A stretch of DNA of 64,000 bases from Clostridium fungisolvens (GCF_014193895.1 NZ_BLZR01000001.1:1612001-1676000), one strand, 5' to 3'. Counted from the stretch's first letter, positions 54,333-63,469 are shown. A program made the numbers and translations. Notes: generated by a model from the letters alone, not told the origin.

Positions 54333-54782
54333 TTAAAGTAATTTCTTCTCAAAACAAATTGCATTAGGATTATTTATATATTTGCCGTAGTTTGGAATCT
54401 GAATATAACCTCTCTTTTTATAGAAAGATACTGCAGCTCTGTTTATTACTCTAGTCTCAAGCCATAGGGTTGAATAACCTAGTTTTAATGCTTCAGATTC
54501 TAGAGTTAGAAGAATTTTCGTTCCAACACCTTTTGTTTTAGCTTTAGCAAACATTCTTTTAACTTCAGCTATATTAGCATCAATAGGGCGTATAGCACCG
54601 CAGCCTAATGGTTCTTCGCCTTCGCCATATGCAATTAGAAACAAAGAACGTGGGACACAGACATCTTTTGGATCAAAAGAATTTTTCCCACTGTCACCTG
54701 TTATTGATTCTAACGTTTTTGATAACTCATCCATTAAGAGAATAGCGTCTGGGTCTGTAGGAGTTTTTTTAATAATTTTCAT
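54333..54782 (-). CDS. GNAT family N-acetyltransferase
   Basis: 149 residues. CGAIRPIDANIAEVKRMFAK (about 70-90) and KTKGVGTKILLTLESEALKL (R/Q-x-x-G-x-G/A) form motif A, and RAAVSFYKKRGYIQ ends the fold. Typical of small GNATs of the ElaA/YjgM type. Substrate unknown. GAGGGATG precedes the ATG. Confidence 0.85.
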   Translation of the reverse strand: MKIIKKTPTDPDAILLMDELSKTLESITGDSGKNSFDPKDVCVPRSLFLIAYGEGEEPLGCGAIRPIDANIAEVKRMFAKAKTKGVGTKILLTLESEALKLGYSTLWLETRVINRAAVSFYKKRGYIQIPNYGKYINNPNAICFEKKLL

Positions 54783-54955
54783 TATTCATCCCTCTGTTCA
54801 TATAAGAAATAAATCACTTAATATAGTATAAGTGAATTCATTGTTAATATTAGTAATTATCATAATCTCTATAAATTATAACATAGTTGGATTATAGAGT
54901 ACTAACTTCATTTATTATTTTATGAATACTAAAAGGTATGAAAAAAGAATCTTAA

Positions 54956-55297
54956 ATAGTTGTTTGTGGAAATATGGACTTTGCTTTTTCTGAACCAAGC
55001 ATAGATTATTGGATACAAGAATGCAGCGCAGCCACGGAAAATATTCTATTAGCTGCAGCTGGTTTAGGGCTAGGTTCTATATGGATTGGCCTTTATCCTT
55101 TGCCAAGTAAGATCAAACCTGTTCGTAAGATTCTAAACATACCAGAACATGTTATTCCTCTAGGGGCTGTTTATGTGGGTTACGCTGGAGAGATAAAGGA
55201 GCCAAGAACTCAATATAATGAAAAAGTAGTATATTGGCAGCAGTACGACCCAGCAAGAAAACATAGAGCAAGACATAAAAATATGAAAAAGTTATAA
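54956..55297 (+). pseudogene. N-terminally truncated nitroreductase
   Basis: The frame reads IVVCGNMDFAFSEPSIDYW, the middle and C-terminal part of an FMN nitroreductase (AATENILLAAAGLGLGSIWI, VYVGYAGEIKEPRTQYNEK). The first 50-60 residues with the FMN-binding RRS motif are missing. A TAA at 54953-54955 stands directly before the homologous part, and no ribosome binding site serves the first ATG at 54974. Likely a decayed gene. Confidence 0.7.
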
Positions 55298-55494
55298 AAA
55301 AATATTTTTAATTATTTCATTATAAAAAGATGTATTTATACACTCCTGTGAATATATTTGAAATATGAGATGAGTGGGGTTTTCTCACTTTCAAAAATAC
55401 TAATATATATTCTAAAATCAGAAAAAATTATGTATATTTTCCGAATTATTTAAATATATATGTAGTGTTAATAATATATATAGGAGGGTATATC

Positions 55495-56973
55495 TTGGAC
55501 AGCTTTAATATATATAAGGATATAGCTGAAAGAACCCAAGGTGACATTTACGTTGGTGTTGTTGGGCCTGTAAGAACTGGTAAGTCTACATTTATTAAAA
55601 GATTCATGGATCTTATGGTAATACCAAAGATAGAAAATTCATATAAAAAAGAAAGGGCTAAGGATGAGCTGCCACAATCAGGATCAGGCAAAAGTATTCA
55701 TACTACTGAACCTAAATTCATACCTAATGAAGCTATAGAAATCTCTTTAGATGAAGGCTTAAAATTCAAGGTAAGAATGGTTGATTGTGTTGGTTATATT
55801 GTAAAAGGAGCCTTAGGCTATATGGAGGGTGAGCAAGCAAAGATGGTTACCACTCCATGGTTTGATTATGAAATTCCTTTTGAAGATGCTGCTGAAATCG
55901 GTACAAGAAAGGTAATTACAGATCATTCAACTATCGGTTTAGTTATAACAACAGACGGCAGTATAACAGGAATACCTAGAGAAGATTATGTTGATGCTGA
56001 GGAAAGAGTAATTCAAGAATTAAAAACAATAGATAAGCCTTTCATAATTGTACTTAATACAACTAAAGTAAATGCACCTGAAACAAAGGAACTTAAGGTT
56101 CAACTTGAAGCAAAGTACAGTGTTCCAGTGCAGGTTATGGATGTATTATCCATGAAGGAAGAAGACATAACCAAATTATTCAAAAAAGTACTTAAGGAAT
56201 TCCCAGTGAAGGAAGTAAACATAGATATGCCAGAATGGATAGAAAAATTAGATCCATCTCACTGGTTAAAAGAGAATTTCTTAAACATAGTTAAGGATAT
56301 GTGTAAAAACATATTTAAAGTTAGAGACATAAAGACTTGCTTGGATGGATATAGAGAAGAAGATTTCATGGGACTTACTGATATTGATGAGATGAACCTA
56401 GGCGATGGTACAGCAAGAATAAAGCTAAATCCAAAGCAAGGCATTTTCTATAAAATACTTAGTGAATTATGTGGCAATGATATATCATCAGAAAGCGAAC
56501 TTATGACTTTAATGAAAGAACTTAATGAAGCTAAGGTTGAATATGATAAGGTTTCAGATGCTTTGAAGGAAGTAAAAGAAACTGGTTATGGACTTGTAGC
56601 CCCTCAGCTAACAGAAATGAAGTTTGAAGATCCAGAGTTTGTAAAGCAAGGTGGAAAGTATGTGGTTAAGCTAAAAGCCAGCGCTCCAAGCTTGCATTTC
56701 ATAAAGGCAGATATCGAAACAGAGATATCACCAATAATGGGTACAGAAAAAGAAACAGAAGAGCTATTTAAATCTCTTCTAGAACAGTTCGAAAGTGATC
56801 CAACAAAACTATGGCAGAGTAATATGTTCGGTAAATCCCTAGAAGTTCTTGTAAAAGAAGGACTACAGAACAAGCTCTACAAGATGCCAGAGGACGTACA
56901 AGTTAAGATCCAAAAGACCCTTCAAAAGATAATAAATGAAGGTAACGGTGGACTTATCTGCATAATTCTATAG
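55495..56973 (+). CDS. spoIVA: Stage IV sporulation protein A (SpoIVA)
   Basis: 492 residues, the usual length. Cytoskeletal ATPase that polymerises on the forespore surface as the spore-coat base layer. DIAERTQGDIYVGVVGPVRT and GKSTFIKRFMDL hold the Walker A loop (about 24-36), and DCVGYIVKGALG is a Walker B/sensor region. The C-terminus GGLICIIL is conserved for membrane/SpoVM interaction. Starts at TTG 55495 after TAGGAGGG. An upstream ATG (55465) lacks a ribosome binding site. A SigE promoter is expected but not clear. Confidence 0.96.
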   Translation: MDSFNIYKDIAERTQGDIYVGVVGPVRTGKSTFIKRFMDLMVIPKIENSYKKERAKDELPQSGSGKSIHTTEPKFIPNEAIEISLDEGLKFKVRMVDCVGYIVKGALGYMEGEQAKMVTTPWFDYEIPFEDAAEIGTRKVITDHSTIGLVITTDGSITGIPREDYVDAEERVIQELKTIDKPFIIVLNTTKVNAPETKELKVQLEAKYSVPVQVMDVLSMKEEDITKLFKKVLKEFPVKEVNIDMPEWIEKLDPSHWLKENFLNIVKDMCKNIFKVRDIKTCLDGYREEDFMGLTDIDEMNLGDGTARIKLNPKQGIFYKILSELCGNDISSESELMTLMKELNEAKVEYDKVSDALKEVKETGYGLVAPQLTEMKFEDPEFVKQGGKYVVKLKASAPSLHFIKADIETEISPIMGTEKETEELFKSLLEQFESDPTKLWQSNMFGKSLEVLVKEGLQNKLYKMPEDVQVKIQKTLQKIINEGNGGLICIIL

Positions 56974-56990
56974 AACATTAGTTGAAAAGT

Positions 56991-57037
56991 ATAACCAATT
57001 ACATTATATATTTTAATGTAATTGGTTATTTTTATTT
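56991..57037. terminator. Bidirectional terminator after spoIVA
   Basis: A 16-bp stem, ATAACCAATTACATTA with TAATGTAATTGGTTAT, then TTTTATTTT. It also overlaps the 3' end of the convergent gene. Confidence 0.88.
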
Positions 57038-57247
57038 TCTAAAAACTTTTTTTAATAAAGTTCTTTTGTAATTTTTTAGCTTAGAAATATCATGATTTTC
57101 TGCATACAATCCCATTAGTATTAAGGATAATCCAGCACCTACACATAATCCTTCAATAAAATCAGGTAGTAAATTAAAATGACTTGAGATTAACCAAATT
57201 CCATTTATGAGTAGCCCAACACATAGATAATTGTTTAGTTTTCTCAT
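57032..57247 (-). CDS. Small membrane protein of unknown function
   Basis: 71 residues with two membrane segments (about 8-22 and 33-50) and a basic C-terminal tail (KRTLLKKVFRK). ATG 57247 follows TGGAGGTG at good spacing, starting MRKLNNYLCVGLLINGIW. Family not recognised. Convergent to spoIVA. Confidence 0.6.
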   Translation of the reverse strand: MRKLNNYLCVGLLINGIWLISSHFNLLPDFIEGLCVGAGLSLILMGLYAENHDISKLKNYKRTLLKKVFRK

Positions 57248-57515
57248 GTATTTCACCTCCATAAAAAGATTATATATAATTTATAGTTTTGATACTATTA
57301 TATTGAAAAAATTAATGTGGTTTTAAGCTTAAAAGCTTATTTGATTATTCACCTTGGGCAAGCCTCAAAGGATTTAGCACATTCATATGACAATCTTTGT
57401 GATATTGAAAATATTTTTAAACTGAGGTAGTATAGTTCTTAAATTAGCATATTAGGAAAGGAACAGTATTTAGTGGCTCGAATAGATATAGCACACTTTT
57501 TTACTAGGACACTAT

Positions 57516-58409
57516 ATGAAGATAAAACACATTAAAGGGAGTACTTTTTGTATTGATACTGGAAGAACTTATCTTCCATTTTATAAGATAAATGATGAAG
57601 AAATAATTATGTTAGACTCTGGTTTAGCAAAAGGTGAGAGACGAGAAATAGAGAAGCTTCTTGTAGATAATAATTTTAAGATAGCTGCTATAATATGCAC
57701 TCATGCACATGTAGATCATATAGGAAATAATACATATTTTAAGAAAAAATATAACTGTATTATTGCAATGCCAGCATATGAAGCTATGCTTTGCAGCTCT
57801 ATTGTGAATTTAAAAGGATATTATAGTATGCTAACTTTAACTGAAATTAGAGAACAGTTTGGACACATGGTTTGTGAAACTGATGTTATGATTTCTTATA
57901 ATCAAAGTTTTATAGAAGTCTGTGGAATTAAGTTTGATATTTTTCATACTCCAGGACATAGTGCTGCTCATATTTGCATTACAACTCCAGATGAAGTCTG
58001 TTATTTAGGGGATGCTTTAGTAGGTTATGAAACTATGAGGGAAGCAAAGCTTCCTTATGCTTATATAGTAAGTGAAGATTTAAAAAGTAAGGATAAGCTG
58101 TATACCTTAAAATGCAGTAAATACATTGTAGCTCATAAAGGCATCTACAACGATATTACAGAACTTATAGGAGCTAACATAGAATTTTACAAAGCTATAG
58201 CTTTAAAAGTATATGAAGTGATAGAAGATGGTATGACCATGGATCTTGTTAGGTCAGCTGTTACTAAAAGCTTCAACTTAAGAATAAATACTATGGCTAG
58301 ATATGGTTTAATAGAAAGACTTTTAAGACCATATGTTGAATATTTAAGCGAAATAGGAAGTATAAGTTTGCAGATAGAAGAGGGAATAATCAAATATTCG
58401 AAATTTTAA
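57516..58409 (+). CDS. Metallo-beta-lactamase fold hydrolase
   Basis: 297 residues. The metal motif CTHAHVDHIGN (HxHxDH, about 66-72) is followed by HTPGHSAAHIC (about 148), YLGDALV (about 165) and AHKG (about 205), giving a complete dinuclear site. A C-terminal helical region (about 225-295) is present. Glyoxalase II-like or other thioester hydrolase; substrate unknown. Weak ribosome binding site (AGGACAC). Confidence 0.88.
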   Translation: MKIKHIKGSTFCIDTGRTYLPFYKINDEEIIMLDSGLAKGERREIEKLLVDNNFKIAAIICTHAHVDHIGNNTYFKKKYNCIIAMPAYEAMLCSSIVNLKGYYSMLTLTEIREQFGHMVCETDVMISYNQSFIEVCGIKFDIFHTPGHSAAHICITTPDEVCYLGDALVGYETMREAKLPYAYIVSEDLKSKDKLYTLKCSKYIVAHKGIYNDITELIGANIEFYKAIALKVYEVIEDGMTMDLVRSAVTKSFNLRINTMARYGLIERLLRPYVEYLSEIGSISLQIEEGIIKYSKF

Positions 58410-58550
58410 CAAAAGCATAATAGTTGCTTTTAATTTAATTTGATAAAATATTTATTGTAAATCTATTTTTTATTTACAGCAATTTTGAAACATACGTGAT
58501 ATAATTATCTATATTTGTAAATAATAATTGTTAAAAGAGGAGAAGGTATA

Positions 58551-58946
58551 ATGTTTAATTGGAAACCTGAATTTGAACTTGGTATGGAAAAAATAGACAA
58601 TGAACACAAGAAATTATTTGAAATAGCTAATAAAGGCTATGAGCTTTTAGTCAATGATTTTTATGTGGACAAGTATGATAGAATAATGGAGATAATAGTA
58701 GAATTAAGAGACTATGCCCAGTTTCACTTTTCTGCTGAAGAAGAATATCTTGCAAGTATAGGTTATAAGAAATTATTTACTCATAAGATTGAACATGATT
58801 CCTTTATTCAAAAGGTAAGTAATGTTAATCTAAATGATGTTGATTCTAATCAAGATAAGTATGTTCAAGATCTTTTAGACTTCATAGTTATATGGATTAA
58901 AGAGCACATAATGGAAAAAGATAGAGAATACGTAAACGCAAAATAG
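58551..58946 (+). CDS. Bacteriohemerythrin
   Basis: 131-residue four-helix di-iron protein. Ligands: MEKIDNEHKKLFEI (His about 19), HFSAEEEYLASIGY (His about 54, Glu 58), FTHKIEHDSFI (His about 73 and 77) and IKEHIMEKDREY (His about 117, Asp about 122). Binds O2 in the cytoplasm, probably as an oxygen buffer or sensor in this anaerobe. AGAGGAGAAGG precedes the ATG. Confidence 0.92.
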   Translation: MFNWKPEFELGMEKIDNEHKKLFEIANKGYELLVNDFYVDKYDRIMEIIVELRDYAQFHFSAEEEYLASIGYKKLFTHKIEHDSFIQKVSNVNLNDVDSNQDKYVQDLLDFIVIWIKEHIMEKDREYVNAK

Positions 58947-58977
58947 TACATATGTCTACAATTATTATAGTTAAATA

Positions 58978-59024
58978 AATAACCAATTGCTCCATAATAG
59001 ATAGAGTGATTGGTTATTTTTATT
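58978..59024 (+). terminator. Intrinsic terminator of bacteriohemerythrin
   Basis: AATAACCAAT (58978-58987) pairs with ATTGGTTATT (59009-59018), then TTTATTT. The stem core resembles that of the spoIVA terminator at 56991. Confidence 0.8.
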
Positions 59025-59130
59025 TGAAGTCTAAGCATTAAAGAAGTACATGGTTATTAAGGAAAGAAGTTACAAAGGAGTTGAAGTATCCTTTGGAATG
59101 AAAGTAAATAAAGTATTTTATAAATGGAGT

Positions 59131-59168
59131 GAGCTAGACTGAATAAATTCAATCTAGCTCGGTTTTGT
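59131..59168 (+). terminator. Second hairpin between convergent hemerythrin and ahbB
   Basis: GAGCTAGA with TGAA pairs with TTCA and TCTAGCTC (59131-59143, 59148-59160), followed by GGTTTTG. On the minus strand it may contribute to ending ahbB transcription. Confidence 0.5.
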
Positions 59169-59247
59169 GAAAAAAATTTTAAAACATTATTATTATATAA
59201 TTAATTTAATGGAAAATCAAGGGTTTAATGTTAAAGTTTAAGAGAAG

Positions 59248-59715
59248 CTAAAGAAAGTATTTCATACTGGTCTTTTTAAGTTCTCTAGTGCTATATAAAA
59301 TTTTGTAATCTTTAACTCCTAGATCATTAGAAATTTTCTCAATAATTTTATTGCAGCTTTCTTTATCTTTTCCGTGTACCATTGAATAAAGATTATAATC
59401 CCAAGAATCACAAGGCTTTCTTTCATAGCAATGACTTATTTCAGAAAAAGACGCCATATATTTTCCAGCTTCATCTAAATTTTTATCATCAATCTTCCAA
59501 ACAACCATTGCATTAGCATTAAAGCCTGCTTTCCTATGATAGAGTATGGCTCCAACTCTTTTTAGTATACCTGCTTCATTATAAGTTTTAATTTTACTTA
59601 TAAGGTCATCTTCATTCATATTAAGTTCATCAGCTATTTCTTTAAATGGAGTAGCTGATATTGAAATATTCTCCTGCAATTTTCTTATTATTTTTTTATC
59701 AAAATTATCAATCAT
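59248..59715 (-). CDS. ahbB: Siroheme decarboxylase subunit AhbB
   Basis: 155 residues, Lrp/AsnC-like fold without DNA-binding activity known in this family. DKKIIRKLQENISISATPFK begins the HTH-like part. The SHCYERKPCDSWDYNLYSMVHG stretch (in parts SHCYERKP and WDYNLYSMVHG) matches NirH/AhbB-type proteins. With AhbA it converts siroheme to didecarboxysiroheme. Start at 59715 has GGGAG at good spacing and overlaps the ahbA stop by 8 nt. Confidence 0.85.
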   Translation of the reverse strand: MIDNFDKKIIRKLQENISISATPFKEIADELNMNEDDLISKIKTYNEAGILKRVGAILYHRKAGFNANAMVVWKIDDKNLDEAGKYMASFSEISHCYERKPCDSWDYNLYSMVHGKDKESCNKIIEKISNDLGVKDYKILYSTRELKKTSMKYFL

Positions 59716-60175
59716 CTTTGCCATCTCCCTGAAGGTTCAAAGCTACTTTAATTTTAAATAATTTAACTGATGGCAAACTTATTATATCTCTTAACTCAGT
59801 TTTCACTTGTATGTCCTGTAGAATAGTATTTAAACTTTCATGAGAATCAGTTATTATCGTAAACCACATGTTGTAATCATCTTCTCTAATGTAATTATGA
59901 GTTACTTCATTATACTGATTTATTAACGAAGCAACCTCTTCAATTTTATTTTCTGGAACCTTAGCGGCACAAAGGGTGCTTGTATAACCGATTTTTTTCG
60001 AACTAAAGATACCTCCTATTCTTCTTATAATACCTTCACTTTTTAATCTGTTTACTCTTTTTATAACTTCATTTTCTGTAAGTGATAACTGTTGCCCTAG
60101 TATTTTAAAAGGTCTTCTATCTATTGGAATTTCATTTTGCATTAGATTAAGTAAATTTTCATCTATTACATCCAT
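59708..60175 (-). CDS. ahbA: Siroheme decarboxylase subunit AhbA
   Basis: 155 residues, paralogue of AhbB. It has NEIPIDRRPFKILGQQLSLT, IIRRIGGIFSSKKIGYTSTL and EVTHNYIREDDYNMWFTI (the H-N-Y-x-R-x-x-x-Y-N-M-W core of AhbA/NirD). Partner of AhbB in the first committed step of the siroheme-to-heme route. AAAGGAGT precedes the ATG. Second gene of the minus-strand operon. Confidence 0.87.
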   Translation of the reverse strand: MDVIDENLLNLMQNEIPIDRRPFKILGQQLSLTENEVIKRVNRLKSEGIIRRIGGIFSSKKIGYTSTLCAAKVPENKIEEVASLINQYNEVTHNYIREDDYNMWFTIITDSHESLNTILQDIQVKTELRDIISLPSVKLFKIKVALNLQGDGKDD

Positions 60176-60224
60176 AAAAATACTCCTTTAGAAATGGTAT
60201 AGTATATTACAGAGCTTAATAGTT

Positions 60225-61208
60225 CTAATGGCTGATCATGCAGATTTTATCATCTGACATATAATCTCCATTGTGATAATATGCAGATCTTGCCCTGCAA
60301 CCACCACAATTTTTTTTTGCCGAGCAGCTGTTGCAGTGACCATTATATTTTTGGTCTCTTAGCCTATTAAAAAGTTGACTATTTCTCCAAATTTCACTGA
60401 AATCACTTTCCCTAACATTGCCTGCTATCTCATTTAAATAAGCGCAAGCCTGAACATCGCCTTTAGGATTAATTATGCAATAATCTATTCCAGCAATGCA
60501 GCCTCGTTTAAACCTGCTATTAATGCCTAAGTTTTCTGCAATCCTAACAAATTGCGGAGCACAAGTTGGTTTTATTTCTATATTAACTTCACTTTGTTTT
60601 TTCATTATTGAAGTCAACAGCTTTTCGTATTCTTTTGGACTTAATAACTCGTCTTCTATATTTTTTCCTCTTCCTGTAGGAACAAGAAAGAAAATGTGAT
60701 GTGCTGCAGCGCCCATGTCCACTGAAAAATCAGTTAAGCTGATAATTTCATCTTTGTTCCAATCCATAACCGTTGTGTGAAGTTGAAATCTAATGCCAAG
60801 ATCTCTACAGTTTTTCATTGCATTGACGGTATCACTATAAGCAGTATCATTTCCTCTAAAAAGATTGTGTTTATTTGGATCTAAGCTATCAAGACTTATA
60901 CCTATTGCAGAAATTCCGGATTCTTTTAATCTTTGAGCCATTTCTTTCGATATAAGTGTGCCATTTGTTCCAAGTACAGATCTTAGTCCAGCTCTAGAGG
61001 CATAATTTATGAGTTCAAAGATGTCATTCCTCATTAAGGGTTCTCCACCAGAAAATATCATAATTTTAAAATTTGCTTTTACAATTTGATCGATAAGTCT
61101 TTTGGCTTCTTCTGTATTTAATTCACCTTCTACTTCTTTGCCTGAATTCCTATAACAATGACTACATTTTAAATTACATCTGTTTGTTGTATTCCAGGAT
61201 ATTATCAT
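60225..61208 (-). CDS. ahbD: Radical SAM heme-pathway enzyme, AhbD/NirJ2-like
   Basis: 327 residues. The radical SAM cluster CNLKCSHCY (CxxxCxxC, about 11-18) is close to the N-terminus, with FSGGEPLMR (about 52). A C-terminal SPASM-type cysteine set includes CIAGIDYC (about 235) and CNSCSAKKNCGGCRARSAYY (about 293). Size and features match NirJ2/AhbD, which oxidatively decarboxylates Fe-coproporphyrin III to heme b. Assignment of D versus C rests on size and gene order. Confidence 0.78.
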   Translation of the reverse strand: MIISWNTTNRCNLKCSHCYRNSGKEVEGELNTEEAKRLIDQIVKANFKIMIFSGGEPLMRNDIFELINYASRAGLRSVLGTNGTLISKEMAQRLKESGISAIGISLDSLDPNKHNLFRGNDTAYSDTVNAMKNCRDLGIRFQLHTTVMDWNKDEIISLTDFSVDMGAAAHHIFFLVPTGRGKNIEDELLSPKEYEKLLTSIMKKQSEVNIEIKPTCAPQFVRIAENLGINSRFKRGCIAGIDYCIINPKGDVQACAYLNEIAGNVRESDFSEIWRNSQLFNRLRDQKYNGHCNSCSAKKNCGGCRARSAYYHNGDYMSDDKICMISH

Positions 61209-61264
61209 TTATTTTTACACACCTTTTTATAATTTTTTACTTGTTATTCAGTTGAATTTTGATG

Positions 61265-61467
61265 TATAGGGTTCCATTACGGAAACTTAATTTATACTTG
61301 TTCGAAAATCGCGGCATCTGGGGATTTTCGGGCATGTATTAATTAATAGTTGAAGTTGGAACCCTATATAGGGTTCCATTACGGAAACTTAATTTATACT
61401 TGTTTGAAAATCACGCACCTATAACTTTTAGCATGTATAAATTAATGGTTGAAGTTAGAACAGTATA
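61265..61467. repeat. Foldback (MITE-like) repeat, two head-to-tail copies G1 and G2
   Basis: G1 (61265-61368) has TATAGGGTTCC at the left and GGAACCCTATA at the right as terminal inverted repeats. Inside, TTAATTTATACTTG faces CATGTATTAATTAA, and GAAAATC faces GATTTTC. G2 (61367-61467) is a diverged copy sharing the TATA edge. Inserted between ahbD and ahbC. The flanks (61209-61264, 61468-61576) show only the ribosome binding region of ahbD. Confidence 0.8.
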
Positions 61468-61576
61468 AAGATTTAACTAAAATAAAGCTTAGTAGGATAT
61501 TTAACCATAAAATTTTGAGACCATAAGACTTTATATATAACTATTTAAATATAAAAGTAGTTATATAGTTTTATAT

Positions 61577-62764
61577 TTATGTTGATATACTGCCATATCG
61601 AGGCTGTAGTAGCTCCTCATCAGTGAGATAACAAGCAGGGTCTTCAGCCCAAAAATCATTATGTATTGCTTCAGCTCTGGTTCTAAAGTTTCCATTACAT
61701 ACACTTAACCAGCTACAGTTTGAGCATCTACCTTTTAATAAAGATTTTCTATTTCTAAGACCATTTAATATTTCGTTATTAGAGTTTTTCCAAATTGCTC
61801 CGAAACTTTCTTCTTTAACATTTCCTAAAGTATATTGCCAAGTAAATTGATCTGGATGAACATCTCCATAAAAATCAACATTAGCGAAAGCCATTCCTGA
61901 TCTATTTCCTCCATTAGTTTTTAAAAGCCTTAATATGTTTTCAGCTTTATTATCACATTTGTTTATTGAGCTTAAGCATGCATAAACTGCATCTGCATGA
62001 TTATCTACTGTGAGTATCTCAACACTAGGGCCAAACTCTATAGCTTTATTTATGATTAAATCCAAAACTTGCCTAGTTTCTTCCTTAGTAATATCTTCTT
62101 CAATCATTTTATTTCCTCTACCTGAGTAAACTAAATGATAAAAGCAGACCCTAGGGATTTTTTCTTCTTTTATTAATTCAAATATATCCTCTAACTCTTT
62201 ATAATTATTTTTATTTATAGTAAATCTAAGACCAACCTTTTGACCAACCTCAATACAGTTTCTTATACCTTGAAGAGCGCTATCAAAAGAACCCTTAACC
62301 CCTCTAAATTTATCATGATTTGATCCAATTCCATCAAGACTTACGCCAACATACCCAAGATTTATTTTCTTTAAAGCAGTGCAAGTATTTTTGTCTAAAA
62401 GTGTTCCATTTGTAGAGATGGTACTCCTGATTTTTCTTTCATTTGCATATGCTAATAAATCCAAGATGTTTTCTCTCATTAATGGTTCTCCACCAGAAAA
62501 CAACAAGGCGGGTACCTTAAACTCCTCTAAATCATCAATGAATTTTTTTGCTTCAGATAACGTAAGTTCACCATTATATTTTTTGCTATCTGAACTTGCA
62601 TAACAATGCTTACACTTCAAATTACAAGTTTTTGTACAATTCCAAGCAACTACGGGACCTCTTCCAGGGCTTACCCCGTATTTTTCTAATGAAGCCCCTT
62701 CTACATATCTTAAGCTATCCCCATAATTGGTAGAATCGCATAATAGTTTGGTTATACTTATCAT
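61577..62764 (-). CDS. ahbC: Radical SAM heme-pathway enzyme, AhbC/NirJ1-like
   Basis: 395 residues. An N-terminal region of about 40 residues precedes CTKTCNLKCKHCYASS (radical SAM CxxxCxxC at about 47-54) and LLFSGGEPLMR (about 91). A C-terminal SPASM-type set includes CSNCSWLSVCNGN (about 348). Length and motifs fit NirJ1/AhbC, which converts didecarboxysiroheme to Fe-coproporphyrin III. First gene of the minus-strand cluster, separated from ahbD by the repeats. Confidence 0.8.
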   Translation of the reverse strand: MISITKLLCDSTNYGDSLRYVEGASLEKYGVSPGRGPVVAWNCTKTCNLKCKHCYASSDSKKYNGELTLSEAKKFIDDLEEFKVPALLFSGGEPLMRENILDLLAYANERKIRSTISTNGTLLDKNTCTALKKINLGYVGVSLDGIGSNHDKFRGVKGSFDSALQGIRNCIEVGQKVGLRFTINKNNYKELEDIFELIKEEKIPRVCFYHLVYSGRGNKMIEEDITKEETRQVLDLIINKAIEFGPSVEILTVDNHADAVYACLSSINKCDNKAENILRLLKTNGGNRSGMAFANVDFYGDVHPDQFTWQYTLGNVKEESFGAIWKNSNNEILNGLRNRKSLLKGRCSNCSWLSVCNGNFRTRAEAIHNDFWAEDPACYLTDEELLQPRYGSIST

Positions 62765-63030
62765 ATTTAATCAGTGTCCTCTCTTAACATTAAAGGTGAA
62801 AATTCGATACAGCGCTTTAACTGTGTATAAATATTTTATATTAGGAATATAATGCCATGCTTTTTTGTTTTATTATGCATAAGTTCTACGGATTTTATAC
62901 TTGAAAGTGTGAGAGTTATTCTACATGTTCCGTAACTTTTTTAAACTTCTATCGTATGAGGTTATATAGAATAAATCAGATGCATATCCTTATTATGGTA
63001 CGTGTGTGTTAAAAGAGGAGTTGAGTAGTT

Positions 63031-63309
63031 ATGTTTAAAAATAAAAAAATAAAATTGATAGCAGTACTGTTTATAATTTTAAATCTACTGATAACATATT
63101 TTTGGATTTTTAATTGGACAATCTTAGACAATACTTTGGGGTACATCTTATGGGTGGGAGATATTATAATCTCTATAATATTAACTATTGTTCAGAAAAG
63201 AAATGAGTTTAAAATATTGTATATATTATTGCTTATTACAACAATTGCCGTAATACTACTTCTCCTAGCAGCTGTATTTATAATATTTACTGTGAGTAGT
63301 ATGGGGTAG
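63031..63309 (+). CDS. Small membrane protein of unknown function
   Basis: 92 residues, almost wholly hydrophobic: segments at about 8-28, 37-55 and 65-88. AAGAGGAG precedes the ATG. Divergent from ahbC. No family recognised. Confidence 0.55.
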   Translation: MFKNKKIKLIAVLFIILNLLITYFWIFNWTILDNTLGYILWVGDIIISIILTIVQKRNEFKILYILLLITTIAVILLLLAAVFIIFTVSSMG

Positions 63310-63432
63310 AGGTTTTAAATTGAAATAAATTTTATAAATAAGTATAGGTGTATTATTTATCTTTACTTCTATAATACGTTAAAACATAAAGATATACTTT
63401 GAAATAAATAACACTTAGTGTAATCATAAAAA

Positions 63433-63459
63433 GTGAGCAGAAACAGAAGTCTCGCTCAC
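63433..63459 (-). terminator. Terminator of the minus-strand gene at 63470
   Basis: On the minus strand GTGAGC and GCTCAC form a short stem followed by TTTTTATG. Confidence 0.6.
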
Positions 63460-63469
63460 CGTTTGTAAA

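Noticed and set aside
61265..61467. CRISPR array, because of two adjacent similar units
   Set aside because: Units are about 100 bp, only two, diverged along their length and palindromic, with no spacers or cas genes nearby.
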